Assembly (NCBI RefSeq): GCF_040273735.1
Contig: NZ_JBELZM010000001.1
Location: forward strand, 310,001-374,000
DNA: 64,000 bases
Source of the DNA: Solibacillus sp040273735
GTDB taxonomy: Bacteria > Bacillota > Bacilli > Bacillales_A > Planococcaceae
Direction of reading: 5' to 3'
Shown: positions 7,699-15,699 of the stretch, piece by piece
Position numbering within the stretch: position 1 is the stretch's first letter
Layout: every line of letters begins with the position of its first letter
Notes under the pieces: model-generated
What the model was told of the DNA's origin: nothing
What the model saw: the letters and a program-made list of their open reading frames with translations, nothing else
Databases searched by the model: none
Program-made: the position numbers and the translations under genes

Positions 7699-9132
7699 AT
7701 GAATTCAGATAAAATACTTTATTGGTTTAACGAAGTGTTCAGTTCATTAATTTTTATATACATGTTATTTGTTATTGTGGTTTATACATTAATGCTGGTC
7801 TTTGCTTTTTTTCAGTTGAGGAAAGACAGGAATCTGGATAAGAATTTGGAAGGAAAGGTAAATTTGAATGCAGTCTATTCAAAGCCTGTTTCAATAATTG
7901 TCCCAGCTTATAATGAGGAAATCGGAATTATCAGTACGGTTCAGTCATTATTGACACTTGAATACCCGCAATATGAAATCTTGATTGTAAACGATGGTTC
8001 GAAAGATTCGACATTGCAGACTGTGATTGACGTCTTTCAGATGGAGCCTGTTTTCCGGACCGTACAGAATCAGCTGCCGTCAGCGGAAATCAGGGGCATT
8101 TACCAGTCGAAGCTCCATTATAATATTGTTTTAGTGGACAAGGAAAATGGAGGGAAGGCGGATGCTTTAAACGCAGGCATTAATGTATCAAGATATCCTT
8201 ATTTTTGCTCAATAGACGGCGATTCGATTTTATCCACTAAGTCATTGCTGCAGGTGATGAAGCCGATTGTCTCTTCTAACGGAAAGGTCATTGCAGCAGG
8301 GGGAAGTGTGCGTATAGCAAACGGTTCAGAAATCGAGTACGGCAGTGTATTGAAATCGGTTGTCCCGAATAATCCGATTGTCGTCATGCAGATCATCGAA
8401 TATTTACGTGCATTTTATATGGGCAGAATTGCGCTGAGCCGTTTCAATTTATTGTTAATTATTTCCGGTGCGTTTAGTGTCTTTTCGAAAGAATATACAA
8501 TAAAAGTCGGCGGCTACAATAAGAATACGATTGGCGAGGATATGGAACTGGTCGTCCGGCTGCATAACTATTTATTAAAGAATAAAATAAAAAAATCCAT
8601 TGAATTTATTCCCGACCCGGTATGCTGGACAGAGGCACCGGATAATTTAAAGGATTTAAAAACACAGCGTAGACGGTGGCATCAGGGGCTGTTAAGTAGT
8701 CTAATGCTAAACCGCGGGATGCTGCTCAACCCCAAATACAAACAAATCGGTCTCATATCTGTTCCTTATTTTGTATTTATTGAATTAATCGGTCCGATTG
8801 TTGAACTATTGGGTTATATATATGTCATTTTATCATTTGTGATCGGGAATATATATTTGGAATCGGCGCTTACTTTGTTTGTCCTGTTTTTAATTTACAG
8901 TACAGTTATCTCTATGTTTTCTATTTTACTGGAAGCATGGAGTATGGGCACTTATCCACGTATCCGTGATTCGGTGAAACTATTACTGTACTCCTTATCG
9001 GAAGTGTTCTGGTTCCGTCCTCTAATGGTAGTTTTTCGCCTTCAGGGGTTCTGGTATTTTATAAGGGGCAAAAATGACTGGGGAAGTTTGACGCGTTCCG
9101 GTTTGCAGAAGAAAACGAATGATACATTATAA
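7699..9132 (+). CDS. Processive family 2 glycosyltransferase, exopolysaccharide synthase
   Basis: The 477-residue membrane enzyme resembles PgaC/hyaluronan synthase/BcsA-type synthases that polymerise a nucleotide-sugar and export the chain. One N-terminal membrane segment (15-40) precedes the GT-A domain: VPAYNEE (68-74), IVNDGSKDST with Asp99, DGD (173-175), the acceptor-site GED (279-281) and QRRRW (323-327). At least three hydrophobic segments follow (about 345-460), forming the presumed translocation pore. ATG starts 6 nt after the HEAT-repeat gene. There is no separate BcsB or PgaB homologue nearby. The sugar polymerised cannot be told from the sequence. A hairpin at 9147-9175 ends the unit. 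Confidence 0.85.
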   Translation: MNSDKILYWFNEVFSSLIFIYMLFVIVVYTLMLVFAFFQLRKDRNLDKNLEGKVNLNAVYSKPVSIIVPAYNEEIGIISTVQSLLTLEYPQYEILIVNDGSKDSTLQTVIDVFQMEPVFRTVQNQLPSAEIRGIYQSKLHYNIVLVDKENGGKADALNAGINVSRYPYFCSIDGDSILSTKSLLQVMKPIVSSNGKVIAAGGSVRIANGSEIEYGSVLKSVVPNNPIVVMQIIEYLRAFYMGRIALSRFNLLLIISGAFSVFSKEYTIKVGGYNKNTIGEDMELVVRLHNYLLKNKIKKSIEFIPDPVCWTEAPDNLKDLKTQRRRWHQGLLSSLMLNRGMLLNPKYKQIGLISVPYFVFIELIGPIVELLGYIYVILSFVIGNIYLESALTLFVLFLIYSTVISMFSILLEAWSMGTYPRIRDSVKLLLYSLSEVFWFRPLMVVFRLQGFWYFIRGKNDWGSLTRSGLQKKTNDTL

Positions 9133-9146
9133 TATAGACTAAGTCG

Positions 9147-9175
9147 ATAGGCGGAAACCTTCCGTCTATTTTGTC
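9147..9175 (+). terminator. Probable terminator after the GT2 synthase
   Basis: 10-bp stem ATAGGCGGAA / TTCCGTCTAT with one G-T pair, 3-nt loop, then a short T-rich run. The U-tract is imperfect, so read-through into the second HEAT gene is possible. Confidence 0.65.
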
Positions 9176-9267
9176 TGTCTTCTTCTCTATTATCAGAAGA
9201 AGAATCTGAGTTTGTCAGCACATAAAATTTGCAAAGCTAATATTCTGGATTACATAAAGTGTTGCCT

Positions 9268-9340
9268 CCCCAAACTTCTATATATCTTCATAAGTCAACA
9301 AAATATGGGGTAAATTCCATATATAAATGAAGTATTGGGG
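9268..9340 (+). other. Inverted repeats in the 300-bp leader of the second HEAT-repeat gene
   Basis: The gap 9133-9432 holds no gene. CCCCAAACTTC at 9268-9278 pairs with GAAGTATTGGGG at 9329-9340 with one bulge, and ATATGG with CCATAT pair inside that loop. The result would be a roughly 73-nt branched hairpin upstream of the promoter-like sequence at 9382-9390. Function unknown. Confidence 0.4.
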
Positions 9341-9381
9341 ACAGGAGAAAAAATTGGATGTATAAACATAACGGAAAAAGG

Positions 9382-9390
9382 TGATATATT
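9382..9390 (+). promoter_or_regulatory. Extended -10 promoter of the second HEAT-repeat gene
   Basis: TGATATATT fits the extended -10 pattern (TG, one base, TATATT) 42 nt before the ATG. No good -35 hexamer is seen. It would give the paralogue its own transcription, separate from the synthase operon. Confidence 0.4.
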
Positions 9391-9432
9391 AGTAACTAAC
9401 ATGGAAAACAGATTGAGAGGGTCGCAATTATA

Positions 9433-10470
9433 ATGAAAATTGAAGAAATTTTAACAGGGATCTTAATTATCTGTAGTGTAATACTCTTTATTCTATTATG
9501 TATTTATTTTTATATGATTTATCGAAAGTACTTAAAGGAACGTTCTTTCACTAAAATAAATAATTATATCCAGCAAAATGATCGGGATTGGTATAATTAT
9601 TTAGTTTTAAACAGGCCACTTCGGAATCATTCCACTACAAAGAATGAGCTGGCGGCAATTGATACGATTTTTGTTTCATATGTTACAACGATGAATAAAG
9701 ACGAAATCCTGGAGAGAGCTTCAACATATGCTGCGTTAAATATGAAAAATTATTATGTGAAGCAATTGACAAGTCGTGATGAATCTGACCGTCTTCATGC
9801 TTTGCAGCGCACATTGGTTCTGGAGCTGAAATTTTTAGTGCCGTTAATCGAACGCCGGTTAAAAGAGAATCGTACCGGGTCAATGGAAGAATATCTGTTA
9901 ATGTTAAAGGTTGCAGCAAGATATAACAGAAATTTATTTTTGGCGCATATGTATAAGCCTAGATTGACTTTTTATGATAATGAGTACCATCAGTTGCTAT
10001 CAACTATTGATGATAGTTATTGTGACTACTTTAGAGACCATTTTGAAGAATTGCCAATTCAGCTGAAATTAGCTTTCCTGGAGTATTCGTGCATAAATAG
10101 GAATCTGAATCCTTCATACCTTTCATTATTTGAACAGTTACTGACATCCGAATGTGCGGGAATCCGTCTCCGTGCATTAAGAGCAATTTCATCGTATGGC
10201 AAAATTTCGGATGTGAAGCATTACGAAATCTTTGTCGATTCAACACATTGGGAAGAGCGTCTAGTAGTGGCCGAAATTTTGCGTTTTGTCACAGAGGACG
10301 ATTCGTATACTTATCTGAAAAAGTTAATGCTTGACCCTAACAGCAATGTCCGAAAACAGGCTGCTTTATCGCTGATGGATTTACCGGATGGACAGGCGGT
10401 ACTGCAACAGGTTTCCGGAAGTGAAGAACATATCCCCTCTACACAGGCGTCAGCGGAGGAAAGCCGGTAA
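9433..10470 (+). CDS. Membrane-anchored HEAT-repeat protein (paralogue 2)
   Basis: The 345-residue protein is colinear with the product of 6649-7692: same N-terminal membrane helix, the shared WYNYLV motif, SYVTTMNKD versus SYLTTLNND, EEYLLML, and the C-terminal VRKQAALSL repeat. It differs in a polar C-terminal tail of about 18 residues rich in Ser, Glu and Thr. It lies behind a terminator with its own promoter-like sequence, so dosage or timing may differ from paralogue 1. A weak GAGAGGG ribosome binding site lies 11 nt before the ATG. It probably interacts with the same synthase system; no catalytic motif is visible. Confidence 0.7.
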   Translation: MKIEEILTGILIICSVILFILLCIYFYMIYRKYLKERSFTKINNYIQQNDRDWYNYLVLNRPLRNHSTTKNELAAIDTIFVSYVTTMNKDEILERASTYAALNMKNYYVKQLTSRDESDRLHALQRTLVLELKFLVPLIERRLKENRTGSMEEYLLMLKVAARYNRNLFLAHMYKPRLTFYDNEYHQLLSTIDDSYCDYFRDHFEELPIQLKLAFLEYSCINRNLNPSYLSLFEQLLTSECAGIRLRALRAISSYGKISDVKHYEIFVDSTHWEERLVVAEILRFVTEDDSYTYLKKLMLDPNSNVRKQAALSLMDLPDGQAVLQQVSGSEEHIPSTQASAEESR

Positions 10471-10512
10471 TTTAACAAGTAGTTAAAAAAATAGGCTTTG
10501 TATAGCGATTTG

Positions 10513-10521
10513 TGCTATTAT
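10513..10521 (+). promoter_or_regulatory. Candidate extended -10 promoter of mtaB
   Basis: TGCTATTAT fits an extended -10 element about 120 nt upstream of mtaB. No matching -35 hexamer is obvious. Confidence 0.3.
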
Positions 10522-10641
10522 AAAACACGTTGATATTTTTCTTCATTTAGTGAATGGAGAGCATGCTACCGGTCGACTTAAATGGGGCAATTCGCCGGAG
10601 TAAAATAGATAAGTGCTAACCTTGAAAGGATGATATAAATT

Positions 10642-11991
10642 ATGAGTTACGAACGTACGAAAACCGTATCTCTACATACATTAGGGTGTAAAGTAAACCA
10701 CTATGAAACAGAAGCAATCTGGCAGCTATTTAAAGAGCAAGGATACGAGCGTACTGAGTTCGATCATCAGGCGGACGTTTATGTTATTAATACTTGTACA
10801 GTAACGAACACTGGCGATAAAAAATCACGCCAAGTGATTCGCCGTGCTATTCGTCAAAATCCGGATGCGGTTATTTGTGTAACGGGCTGTTATGCACAAA
10901 CATCACCGGCTGAAATTATGGCAATTCCAGGGGTAGATATCGTTGTTGGTACTCAGGACCGCGAAAAAATGCTTGGATATATCGATCAATACCGTAACGA
11001 GCGTCAGCCAATTAATGCGGTACGTAATATTATGAAAAACCGTGTGTATGAGGAATTGGATGTACCGGCATTTACAGACCGTACTCGTGCATCATTAAAA
11101 ATCCAGGAAGGCTGCAATAACTTCTGTACGTTCTGTATCATTCCTTGGGCGCGCGGCTTAATGCGTTCACGTGATCCGGAAGAAGTTATTCGTCAGGCTC
11201 AGCAGCTTGTTGATGCGGGTTATTTGGAAATCGTCCTAACAGGTATCCACACAGGCGGATACGGACAAGACTTCAAAGACTATAATTTAGCGCAGCTGTT
11301 ACGTGACTTGGAAGCACAGGTTAAAGGCCTAAAACGTTTACGTATTTCTTCAATTGAAGCATCTCAATTAACAGATGAAGTGATTGAAGTACTGCAAAAC
11401 TCTGAAATTGTAGTAAACCACCTACACATTCCGATTCAATCGGGTTCAGATACAGTTTTAAAACGTATGCGTCGTAAATATACGATGGAGTTTTTCGCTG
11501 AGCGTCTGGAAAAACTGAAAATCGCTTTACCGGATTTGGCGGTTACTTCTGACGTAATCGTAGGTTTCCCAGGTGAAACGGAAGAAGAGTTTATGGAAAC
11601 ATTCAACTTTATCCGTGACCACAAATTCTCTGAGCTTCATGTATTCCCGTACTCTCAACGTACAGGTACACCTGCAGCGAGAATGGAAGATCAAATTGAT
11701 GAAGAAATTAAAAATGAACGTGTTCACCGTTTGATTGCGCTGAATGATCAGCTTGCAAAAGAATATGCTTCCCGTTTTGAAGGAGAAGTGCTGGAAGTTA
11801 TTCCGGAAGAACGCTTTAAAGATGGCGACAATGAAAACCTGTATGTCGGCTATACTACGAACTACTTGAAAGTAATTTTTGAAGGTACAGAAGAAATGGT
11901 CGGTCAACTTGTAAAAGTTAAAATTACTAAAGCAGGTTATCCTTATAACGAAGGACAATTTGTTCGCGTATTGGAAGGCCAGGCAATTTAA
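10642..11991 (+). CDS. mtaB: tRNA (t6A37) methylthiotransferase MtaB
   Basis: This radical-SAM methylthiotransferase converts t6A to ms2t6A at position 37 of ANN-decoding tRNAs. The 449-residue protein has the three domains of the family. The N-terminal UPF0004 domain carries cluster cysteines 16, 52 and 83 (LGCKVN, NTCTVTN, TGCYAQ). The radical-SAM core has the CxxxCxxC motif at Cys158, 162 and 165. A C-terminal TRAM domain covers about residues 375-445. In B. subtilis the gene (yqeV) directly follows rsmE; here about 9.8 kb of accessory genes separates them. A terminator follows at 12011-12042. Confidence 0.95.
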   Translation: MSYERTKTVSLHTLGCKVNHYETEAIWQLFKEQGYERTEFDHQADVYVINTCTVTNTGDKKSRQVIRRAIRQNPDAVICVTGCYAQTSPAEIMAIPGVDIVVGTQDREKMLGYIDQYRNERQPINAVRNIMKNRVYEELDVPAFTDRTRASLKIQEGCNNFCTFCIIPWARGLMRSRDPEEVIRQAQQLVDAGYLEIVLTGIHTGGYGQDFKDYNLAQLLRDLEAQVKGLKRLRISSIEASQLTDEVIEVLQNSEIVVNHLHIPIQSGSDTVLKRMRRKYTMEFFAERLEKLKIALPDLAVTSDVIVGFPGETEEEFMETFNFIRDHKFSELHVFPYSQRTGTPAARMEDQIDEEIKNERVHRLIALNDQLAKEYASRFEGEVLEVIPEERFKDGDNENLYVGYTTNYLKVIFEGTEEMVGQLVKVKITKAGYPYNEGQFVRVLEGQAI

Positions 11992-12010
11992 TAGTATGTT
12001 TTATAATGAA

Positions 12011-12042
12011 AGAGGAATTGCACTGTGCAATCCCTCTTTTCT
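12011..12042 (+). terminator. Rho-independent terminator of mtaB
   Basis: Stem AGAGG/CCTCT extended by ATTGC/GCAAT with one internal mismatch, small loop, then TTTT. Confidence 0.8.
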
Positions 12043-12079
12043 ATTTGTTGGAATACTTTCTTTATTGCTCTTTCTCTGT

Positions 12080-12240
12080 TACGGCAGTCGCTTTCCAGGG
12101 GCACGAGGCCAACACGAAGTTGTTCCGTATCTCGGGCGTCGTACTTGTCCCCTAGGCTTTGAATTACTTCTCCGCTTTGCTTTCCAACGAGATGCGAAGC
12201 CGGTAGTTGCACTCACCGCCTTCACTCCGATAACTATTTA
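12080..12240. repeat. GC-richer folded intergenic element, repeat-like
   Basis: The 478-bp gap between mtaB and the lipoprotein gene holds this segment, visibly richer in G+C than its AT-rich surroundings. AGGGG near 12097 pairs with CCCCT near 12155. Inner complementary blocks (ACGA/TCGT, AACA/TGTT) allow a long branched hairpin. Two similar words, CGGCAGTCGC and CGGTAGTTGC, lie near its ends. It resembles the interspersed GC-rich intergenic repeats of Bacillaceae genomes, from memory rather than a search. Open frames across it look accidental. I see nothing recognisable in the remaining 12241-12469. Confidence 0.45.
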
Positions 12241-12469
12241 ACCTTTAATAGTCTATTTTTACTTCTAATAAAATAGGGTAGAGAAATTAGTGTGCGTAAG
12301 TTTTTATAATCGGGCGAAACATCATCTATTTTTAGTGCAGCATATAAATTTACAAAAGTTAGTCGTAAACTGCTGGAAGTTTAAGTATATTATGAAGAAG
12401 ACAAGCCAACACTATTATTCGGAACATAATGTTTATCCCGATTACAAGCAAAGAAGGTGAGCAATTTAT

Positions 12470-13009
12470 ATGAAGAAAATATGGATGTGTGCTGCAATTC
12501 TATTTATTTTATATGGTTGCACGGAGAAAAAAGAAGAACCAACAGTAGAAAGTGAATCGGCAATGGTGGAAGTCAATATCCCTACGGAAGTAGCCCGAGA
12601 TTACGGCTCGCTTAATATTGAGTACAAAGCATCGGATATTTATAAAACAATTCAGCCAAATGGTGTCGTTTCTTTGGAAATGAACAAGCAACAGTTAACT
12701 GAAATTGCACAACAAACGGAACAATTTCTGGAGCAGTACAAAGAAACGAGTGGGAAAAGTACAGAAGATGGAATTACGCATATCAATGCAAATGAAAACT
12801 ATTCAAATTGGGAAATTGTATTATCGGATGATTCCCTTTTAGGACAAGAAGCGTTTGATTTAGCACAAGAACATTTAATAAAAAATATTTTAACGTACCA
12901 GTTAGTACATCGTCATAACCCAGAGTTAAATATCCAGTATGTCACAGATGCCGGTGAACCCTTAGACAGGAAAATTATTCGTACAAAATTCGCCTATTCA
13001 GACGAATAA
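12470..13009 (+). CDS. Putative lipoprotein of unknown function
   Basis: The 179-residue protein begins with a short signal peptide and lipobox LYGC (Cys at about 17), so it is probably lipid-anchored on the outer face of the membrane. The mature part is acidic and helix-rich, with no motif I recognise. A good ribosome binding site (AAGAAGGTGAG) precedes the ATG. It stands alone between mtaB and deoC; no terminator is seen before deoC, but deoC has its own promoter. Confidence 0.65.
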   Translation: MKKIWMCAAILFILYGCTEKKEEPTVESESAMVEVNIPTEVARDYGSLNIEYKASDIYKTIQPNGVVSLEMNKQQLTEIAQQTEQFLEQYKETSGKSTEDGITHINANENYSNWEIVLSDDSLLGQEAFDLAQEHLIKNILTYQLVHRHNPELNIQYVTDAGEPLDRKIIRTKFAYSDE

Positions 13010-13027
13010 TTTAAGTTGTCTGATAAT

Positions 13028-13055
13028 TTGCGTCAATTAAAATACATGCTAAACT
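13028..13055 (+). promoter_or_regulatory. Sigma-A promoter of deoC
   Basis: TTGCGT at 13028-13033, 16-bp spacer, TGC-TAAACT with -10 at 13050-13055 (extended -10). The predicted start lies about 40 nt upstream of the deoC ATG. Confidence 0.55.
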
Positions 13056-13100
13056 ATAGATGTACGGACAACTAATGTTTAGTAAAAGGAGTAATGAAAA

Positions 13101-13769
13101 ATGACTCAAAATTATGCAGTAATGATTGATCATACTTTATTAAAAGCTGAATCTACAAAAGATCAAGTAGAAAAAATCTGTGCAGAAGCGAAGGAATACG
13201 GTTTTGCTTCAGTATGTGTAAACCCTACATGGGTGAAGTTCAGTGCAGAGCAATTAGCTGGTACAGAAGTTAAAGTATGTACAGTAATCGGCTTCCCGTT
13301 AGGTGCTACAACATCTGCAGTAAAAGCATTTGAAACAAAAGATGCGATTGCAAACGGTGCTGGCGAAATTGATATGGTTATTAATATCGGTGCTCTAAAA
13401 GACGGTAATTACGATTTAGTTCGTGATGACATTAAAGCAGTAGTAGACGCTGCAAATGGTACATTAGTAAAAGTAATTATTGAAACTTGTCTATTAACGG
13501 ATGAAGAAAAAGTAAAAGCTTGCGAACTTTCTGTTGAAGCAGGAGCAGATTTCGTTAAAACTTCTACTGGATTCTCTACAGGCGGAGCAACAGCTGAAGA
13601 TATCGCATTAATGCGTAAAACAGTTGGTCCGGATCTTGGAGTAAAAGCTTCTGGTGGTGTTCGTAGCTTAGAAGATATGCAACAAATGATTGAAAATGGC
13701 GCTACTCGTATTGGTGCTTCTTCTGGTGTTGCTATCATGAATGGTCTAAAATCAGATTCTAATTACTAA
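13101..13769 (+). CDS. deoC: Deoxyribose-phosphate aldolase DeoC
   Basis: This class I aldolase cleaves 2-deoxyribose 5-phosphate to glyceraldehyde 3-phosphate and acetaldehyde in deoxynucleoside catabolism. The 222-residue TIM barrel has the Schiff-base Lys153 in DFVKTSTGF, the catalytic Lys182 in VKASGGV, and Asp91 in EIDMVINIG. AAAGGAGTAATGAAAA precedes the ATG. In B. subtilis deoC belongs to the dra-nupC-pdp operon; here it is monocistronic and unlinked to those partners. The cytidine deaminase gene cdd lies about 10 kb downstream. Confidence 0.95.
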   Translation: MTQNYAVMIDHTLLKAESTKDQVEKICAEAKEYGFASVCVNPTWVKFSAEQLAGTEVKVCTVIGFPLGATTSAVKAFETKDAIANGAGEIDMVINIGALKDGNYDLVRDDIKAVVDAANGTLVKVIIETCLLTDEEKVKACELSVEAGADFVKTSTGFSTGGATAEDIALMRKTVGPDLGVKASGGVRSLEDMQQMIENGATRIGASSGVAIMNGLKSDSNY

Positions 13770-13783
13770 TTCGATAGTTTTTG

Positions 13784-13812
13784 TTGACTCTTTTTTAAGG
13801 ATACGCTATACT
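13784..13812 (+). promoter_or_regulatory. Strong sigma-A promoter of rpsU
   Basis: TTGACT at 13784-13789, exact 17-bp spacer, TATACT at 13807-13812, about 65 nt before the rpsU ATG. It fits a highly expressed ribosomal protein gene. Confidence 0.8.
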
Positions 13813-13877
13813 ACTTTAGTACACATTAACTAAATGTTAGCATGTACTGACGTGTGTTCGGAGGGAGGGAAAGAGAG

Positions 13878-14051
13878 ATGTCAAAAACTGTCGTTCGCAA
13901 AAACGAATCGCTTGAAGATGCTCTTCGTCGCTTCAAACGTACTGTATCAAAATCAGGTACAATTCAGGAAGTTAGAAAGCGCGAGTTCTACGAAAAACCT
14001 AGCGTTAAACGTAAAAAGAAATCAGAAGCTGCACGTAAACGTAAGTGGTAA
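13878..14051 (+). CDS. rpsU: 30S ribosomal protein bS21
   Basis: The 57-residue, highly basic protein matches bS21: MSKTVVRKNESLEDALRR at the start and a Lys/Arg-rich C-terminus ending RKRKW. It sits on the 30S platform near the anti-Shine-Dalgarno end of 16S rRNA. ATG at 13878 follows GGGAGG with 9-nt spacing; an upstream in-frame GTG is not needed. A strong promoter and a strong terminator flank it. The yqeY gene that follows rpsU in B. subtilis is absent here. Confidence 0.95.
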   Translation: MSKTVVRKNESLEDALRRFKRTVSKSGTIQEVRKREFYEKPSVKRKKKSEAARKRKW

Positions 14052-14117
14052 TTTTCCCTGTAAAAACCCTACGTTCATAACACGCAATTTTCAGATTTAA
14101 CTGAGCAGACAAATGAT

Positions 14118-14165
14118 ATACCCCGCAGTTATTTATATAACTGCGGGGTATTTGTATTTGTTTTT
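14118..14165 (+). terminator. Rho-independent terminator of rpsU
   Basis: Perfect 15-bp stem (14118-14132 with 14137-14151, ATACCCCGCAGTTAT), 4-nt loop, then a T-rich tail. Confidence 0.9.
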
Positions 14166-14197
14166 ATTCTCAAAATCAACCATAATAGAGTAGAGAA

Positions 14198-14211
14198 AGA
14201 AAGCGTTTTCG
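14198..14211. promoter_or_regulatory. Possible cre-like palindrome upstream of nfeD
   Basis: AGAAAGCGTTTTCG has a perfect GAAAGCGTTTTC core and matches 12 of 14 positions of the CcpA-binding consensus TGWAANCGNTNWCA. Both outer bases miss. CcpA control of this stress operon would be unexpected, so the match may be chance. Confidence 0.25.
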
Positions 14212-14303
14212 AGAAAGTTTTAATAATCTGCAATTAGTACCGTATGATTGGTATATGTTAGCAAATAATAGTGAAGTAAGTTTTTTTAAGTTTTAAAAAA
14301 AAA

Positions 14304-14329
14304 TGAAACTTTTCATAATCTCATCCGTA
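14304..14329 (+). promoter_or_regulatory. Sigma-W (ECF) promoter of the nfeD-floA operon
   Basis: TGAAAC at 14304-14309, exactly 16 bp, then CGTA at 14326-14329, a perfect match to the B. subtilis sigma-W consensus. The orthologous yqeZ-yqfA-yqfB operon of B. subtilis is a known sigma-W target. Because the -35 contains the first in-frame ATG (14303), translation must start downstream. Confidence 0.85.
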
Positions 14330-14368
14330 GAATTAACTGTACATAACTTAGCTAAAGGGGTGATAAAA

Positions 14369-15697
14369 TTGAGACGAACGAAAGGGATTAGTTGGATTTT
14401 TCTGATGGTCATGTCATTCGTATTAATGTTTCCTTCTTTAACAGCATTTGCAGATGGTAAAGTGTATGAAATATCCATCAATAATGAAATTGAAAAAGGT
14501 TTGGTGGAGCATTTAAAGCGTGGATTCGATGAAGCGAAAAGCAACAATGCAGAAGCGATTATTCTAAATATGCACACACCGGGCGGATTTGTAACTGCGG
14601 CTTCGGAAATCGGCAGGCTGATGGATGAAATCGATATACCGATTATTGCATTCATCAATTCAGATGCGCTGTCTGCTGGTGCATACATTGCTTTACATGC
14701 AGATGAAATTTATATGACACCAAATGCAACAATGGGTGCTGCAGCGGTCATCGATTCTTCGGGTAACACAGCAGGAGAAAAGGCGGAAAGCGATTGGCTT
14801 GCTAAAATGACATCTGCTGCCGAAAACTCCGGAAGGGATTCTAAATATGCGCGGGCAATGGTCAGAAACGATTATGATCTGCCTGAACTAAGAGCCCCGA
14901 AAGGAAAACTCCTGACGCTAACTGCGAAAGATGCGGAAAAAGTTAAGTACTCGGAAGGCACTGTTGCTTCGATAACGGAACTGCTTGAAAAAACCAACCT
15001 TGATGGCAGCCAAATAGTAAAAATCGAGCAAACATTTGCTGAAAAGCTGGCACGCTTTATTACCAATCCGATTATCGTTCCTATTTTACTGTCGATTGCA
15101 AGTATCGGATTAGTTGTTGAACTGTATTCACCAGGATTTGGTGTTGCAGGGTCAATGGGGCTTGCTTCGTTAGGTATGTTCTTCTTTGGGCATACGATTG
15201 CAGGTTTTGCCGGATATGAAACAGTCATCATTTTTGTAATCGGACTTATTTTACTCATTGCCGAGCTATTTGTACCAGGTGGTATTGTTGGTATTATCGG
15301 TGGCGCATTAATGATTGGAAGTTTGCTTTTTGCAGGGGAAAGCTTTGTTCATATGGCTTATTCGATTTTAATCGCAATGATAATTGCAGGTATAGGAATG
15401 GTGATACTTATGAAATTCTTCGGGAAAAAGTTGCATATGTTCAACCGTCTCGTGCTGAGAGATGCAACGACGACGGAAGAAGGTTATGTTTCAAACAAAA
15501 ACCGAATTGAATTAATAGGCAAGACAGGGCAGGCTATTACGCCGTTGCGACCATCAGGGACCGTTGTTGTTGATCAGGAACGTCTGGATGTTGTAACACA
15601 AGGCAGCTATATTGATGCTGGTAAAACAGTTGAAGTAGTGAAAGTAGAAGGCTCTCGTATTGTCGTAAGAGAATTTATTGGAAGAGGTGGAGAATAA
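14369..15697 (+). CDS. nfeD: NfeD-family membrane serine protease-like protein (YqeZ)
   Basis: The 442-residue long-form NfeD protein has a signal peptide (VMSFVLMFPSLTAFADG), a ClpP-like serine protease domain (about residues 30-200, probable nucleophile Ser near 102 in ALSAGAYIA), four or so membrane segments (about 230-370), and a C-terminal OB-fold NfeD domain. It is partnered with flotillin in membrane stress responses. I chose TTG at 14369: AAAGGGGTG lies just upstream and the signal peptide then starts correctly, whereas ATG at 14303 lies inside the sigma-W promoter. It is followed after 2 nt by floA. Confidence 0.9.
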   Translation: MRRTKGISWIFLMVMSFVLMFPSLTAFADGKVYEISINNEIEKGLVEHLKRGFDEAKSNNAEAIILNMHTPGGFVTAASEIGRLMDEIDIPIIAFINSDALSAGAYIALHADEIYMTPNATMGAAAVIDSSGNTAGEKAESDWLAKMTSAAENSGRDSKYARAMVRNDYDLPELRAPKGKLLTLTAKDAEKVKYSEGTVASITELLEKTNLDGSQIVKIEQTFAEKLARFITNPIIVPILLSIASIGLVVELYSPGFGVAGSMGLASLGMFFFGHTIAGFAGYETVIIFVIGLILLIAELFVPGGIVGIIGGALMIGSLLFAGESFVHMAYSILIAMIIAGIGMVILMKFFGKKLHMFNRLVLRDATTTEEGYVSNKNRIELIGKTGQAITPLRPSGTVVVDQERLDVVTQGSYIDAGKTVEVVKVEGSRIVVREFIGRGGE

Positions 15698-15699
15698 GT

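Noticed and set aside
11960..12241. 93-codon open frame across the mtaB end and the GC-richer element
   Set aside because: No ribosome binding site, it overlaps the terminator and repeat-like hairpins, and the protein has no domain-like pattern.
13834..14100. 88-codon frame overlapping rpsU
   Set aside because: It is an out-of-frame shadow of the certain rpsU gene.
14303..14368. ATG at 14303 as the nfeD start
   Set aside because: It has no ribosome binding site and lies in the sigma-W -35 element; the TTG at 14369 gives the proper signal peptide.
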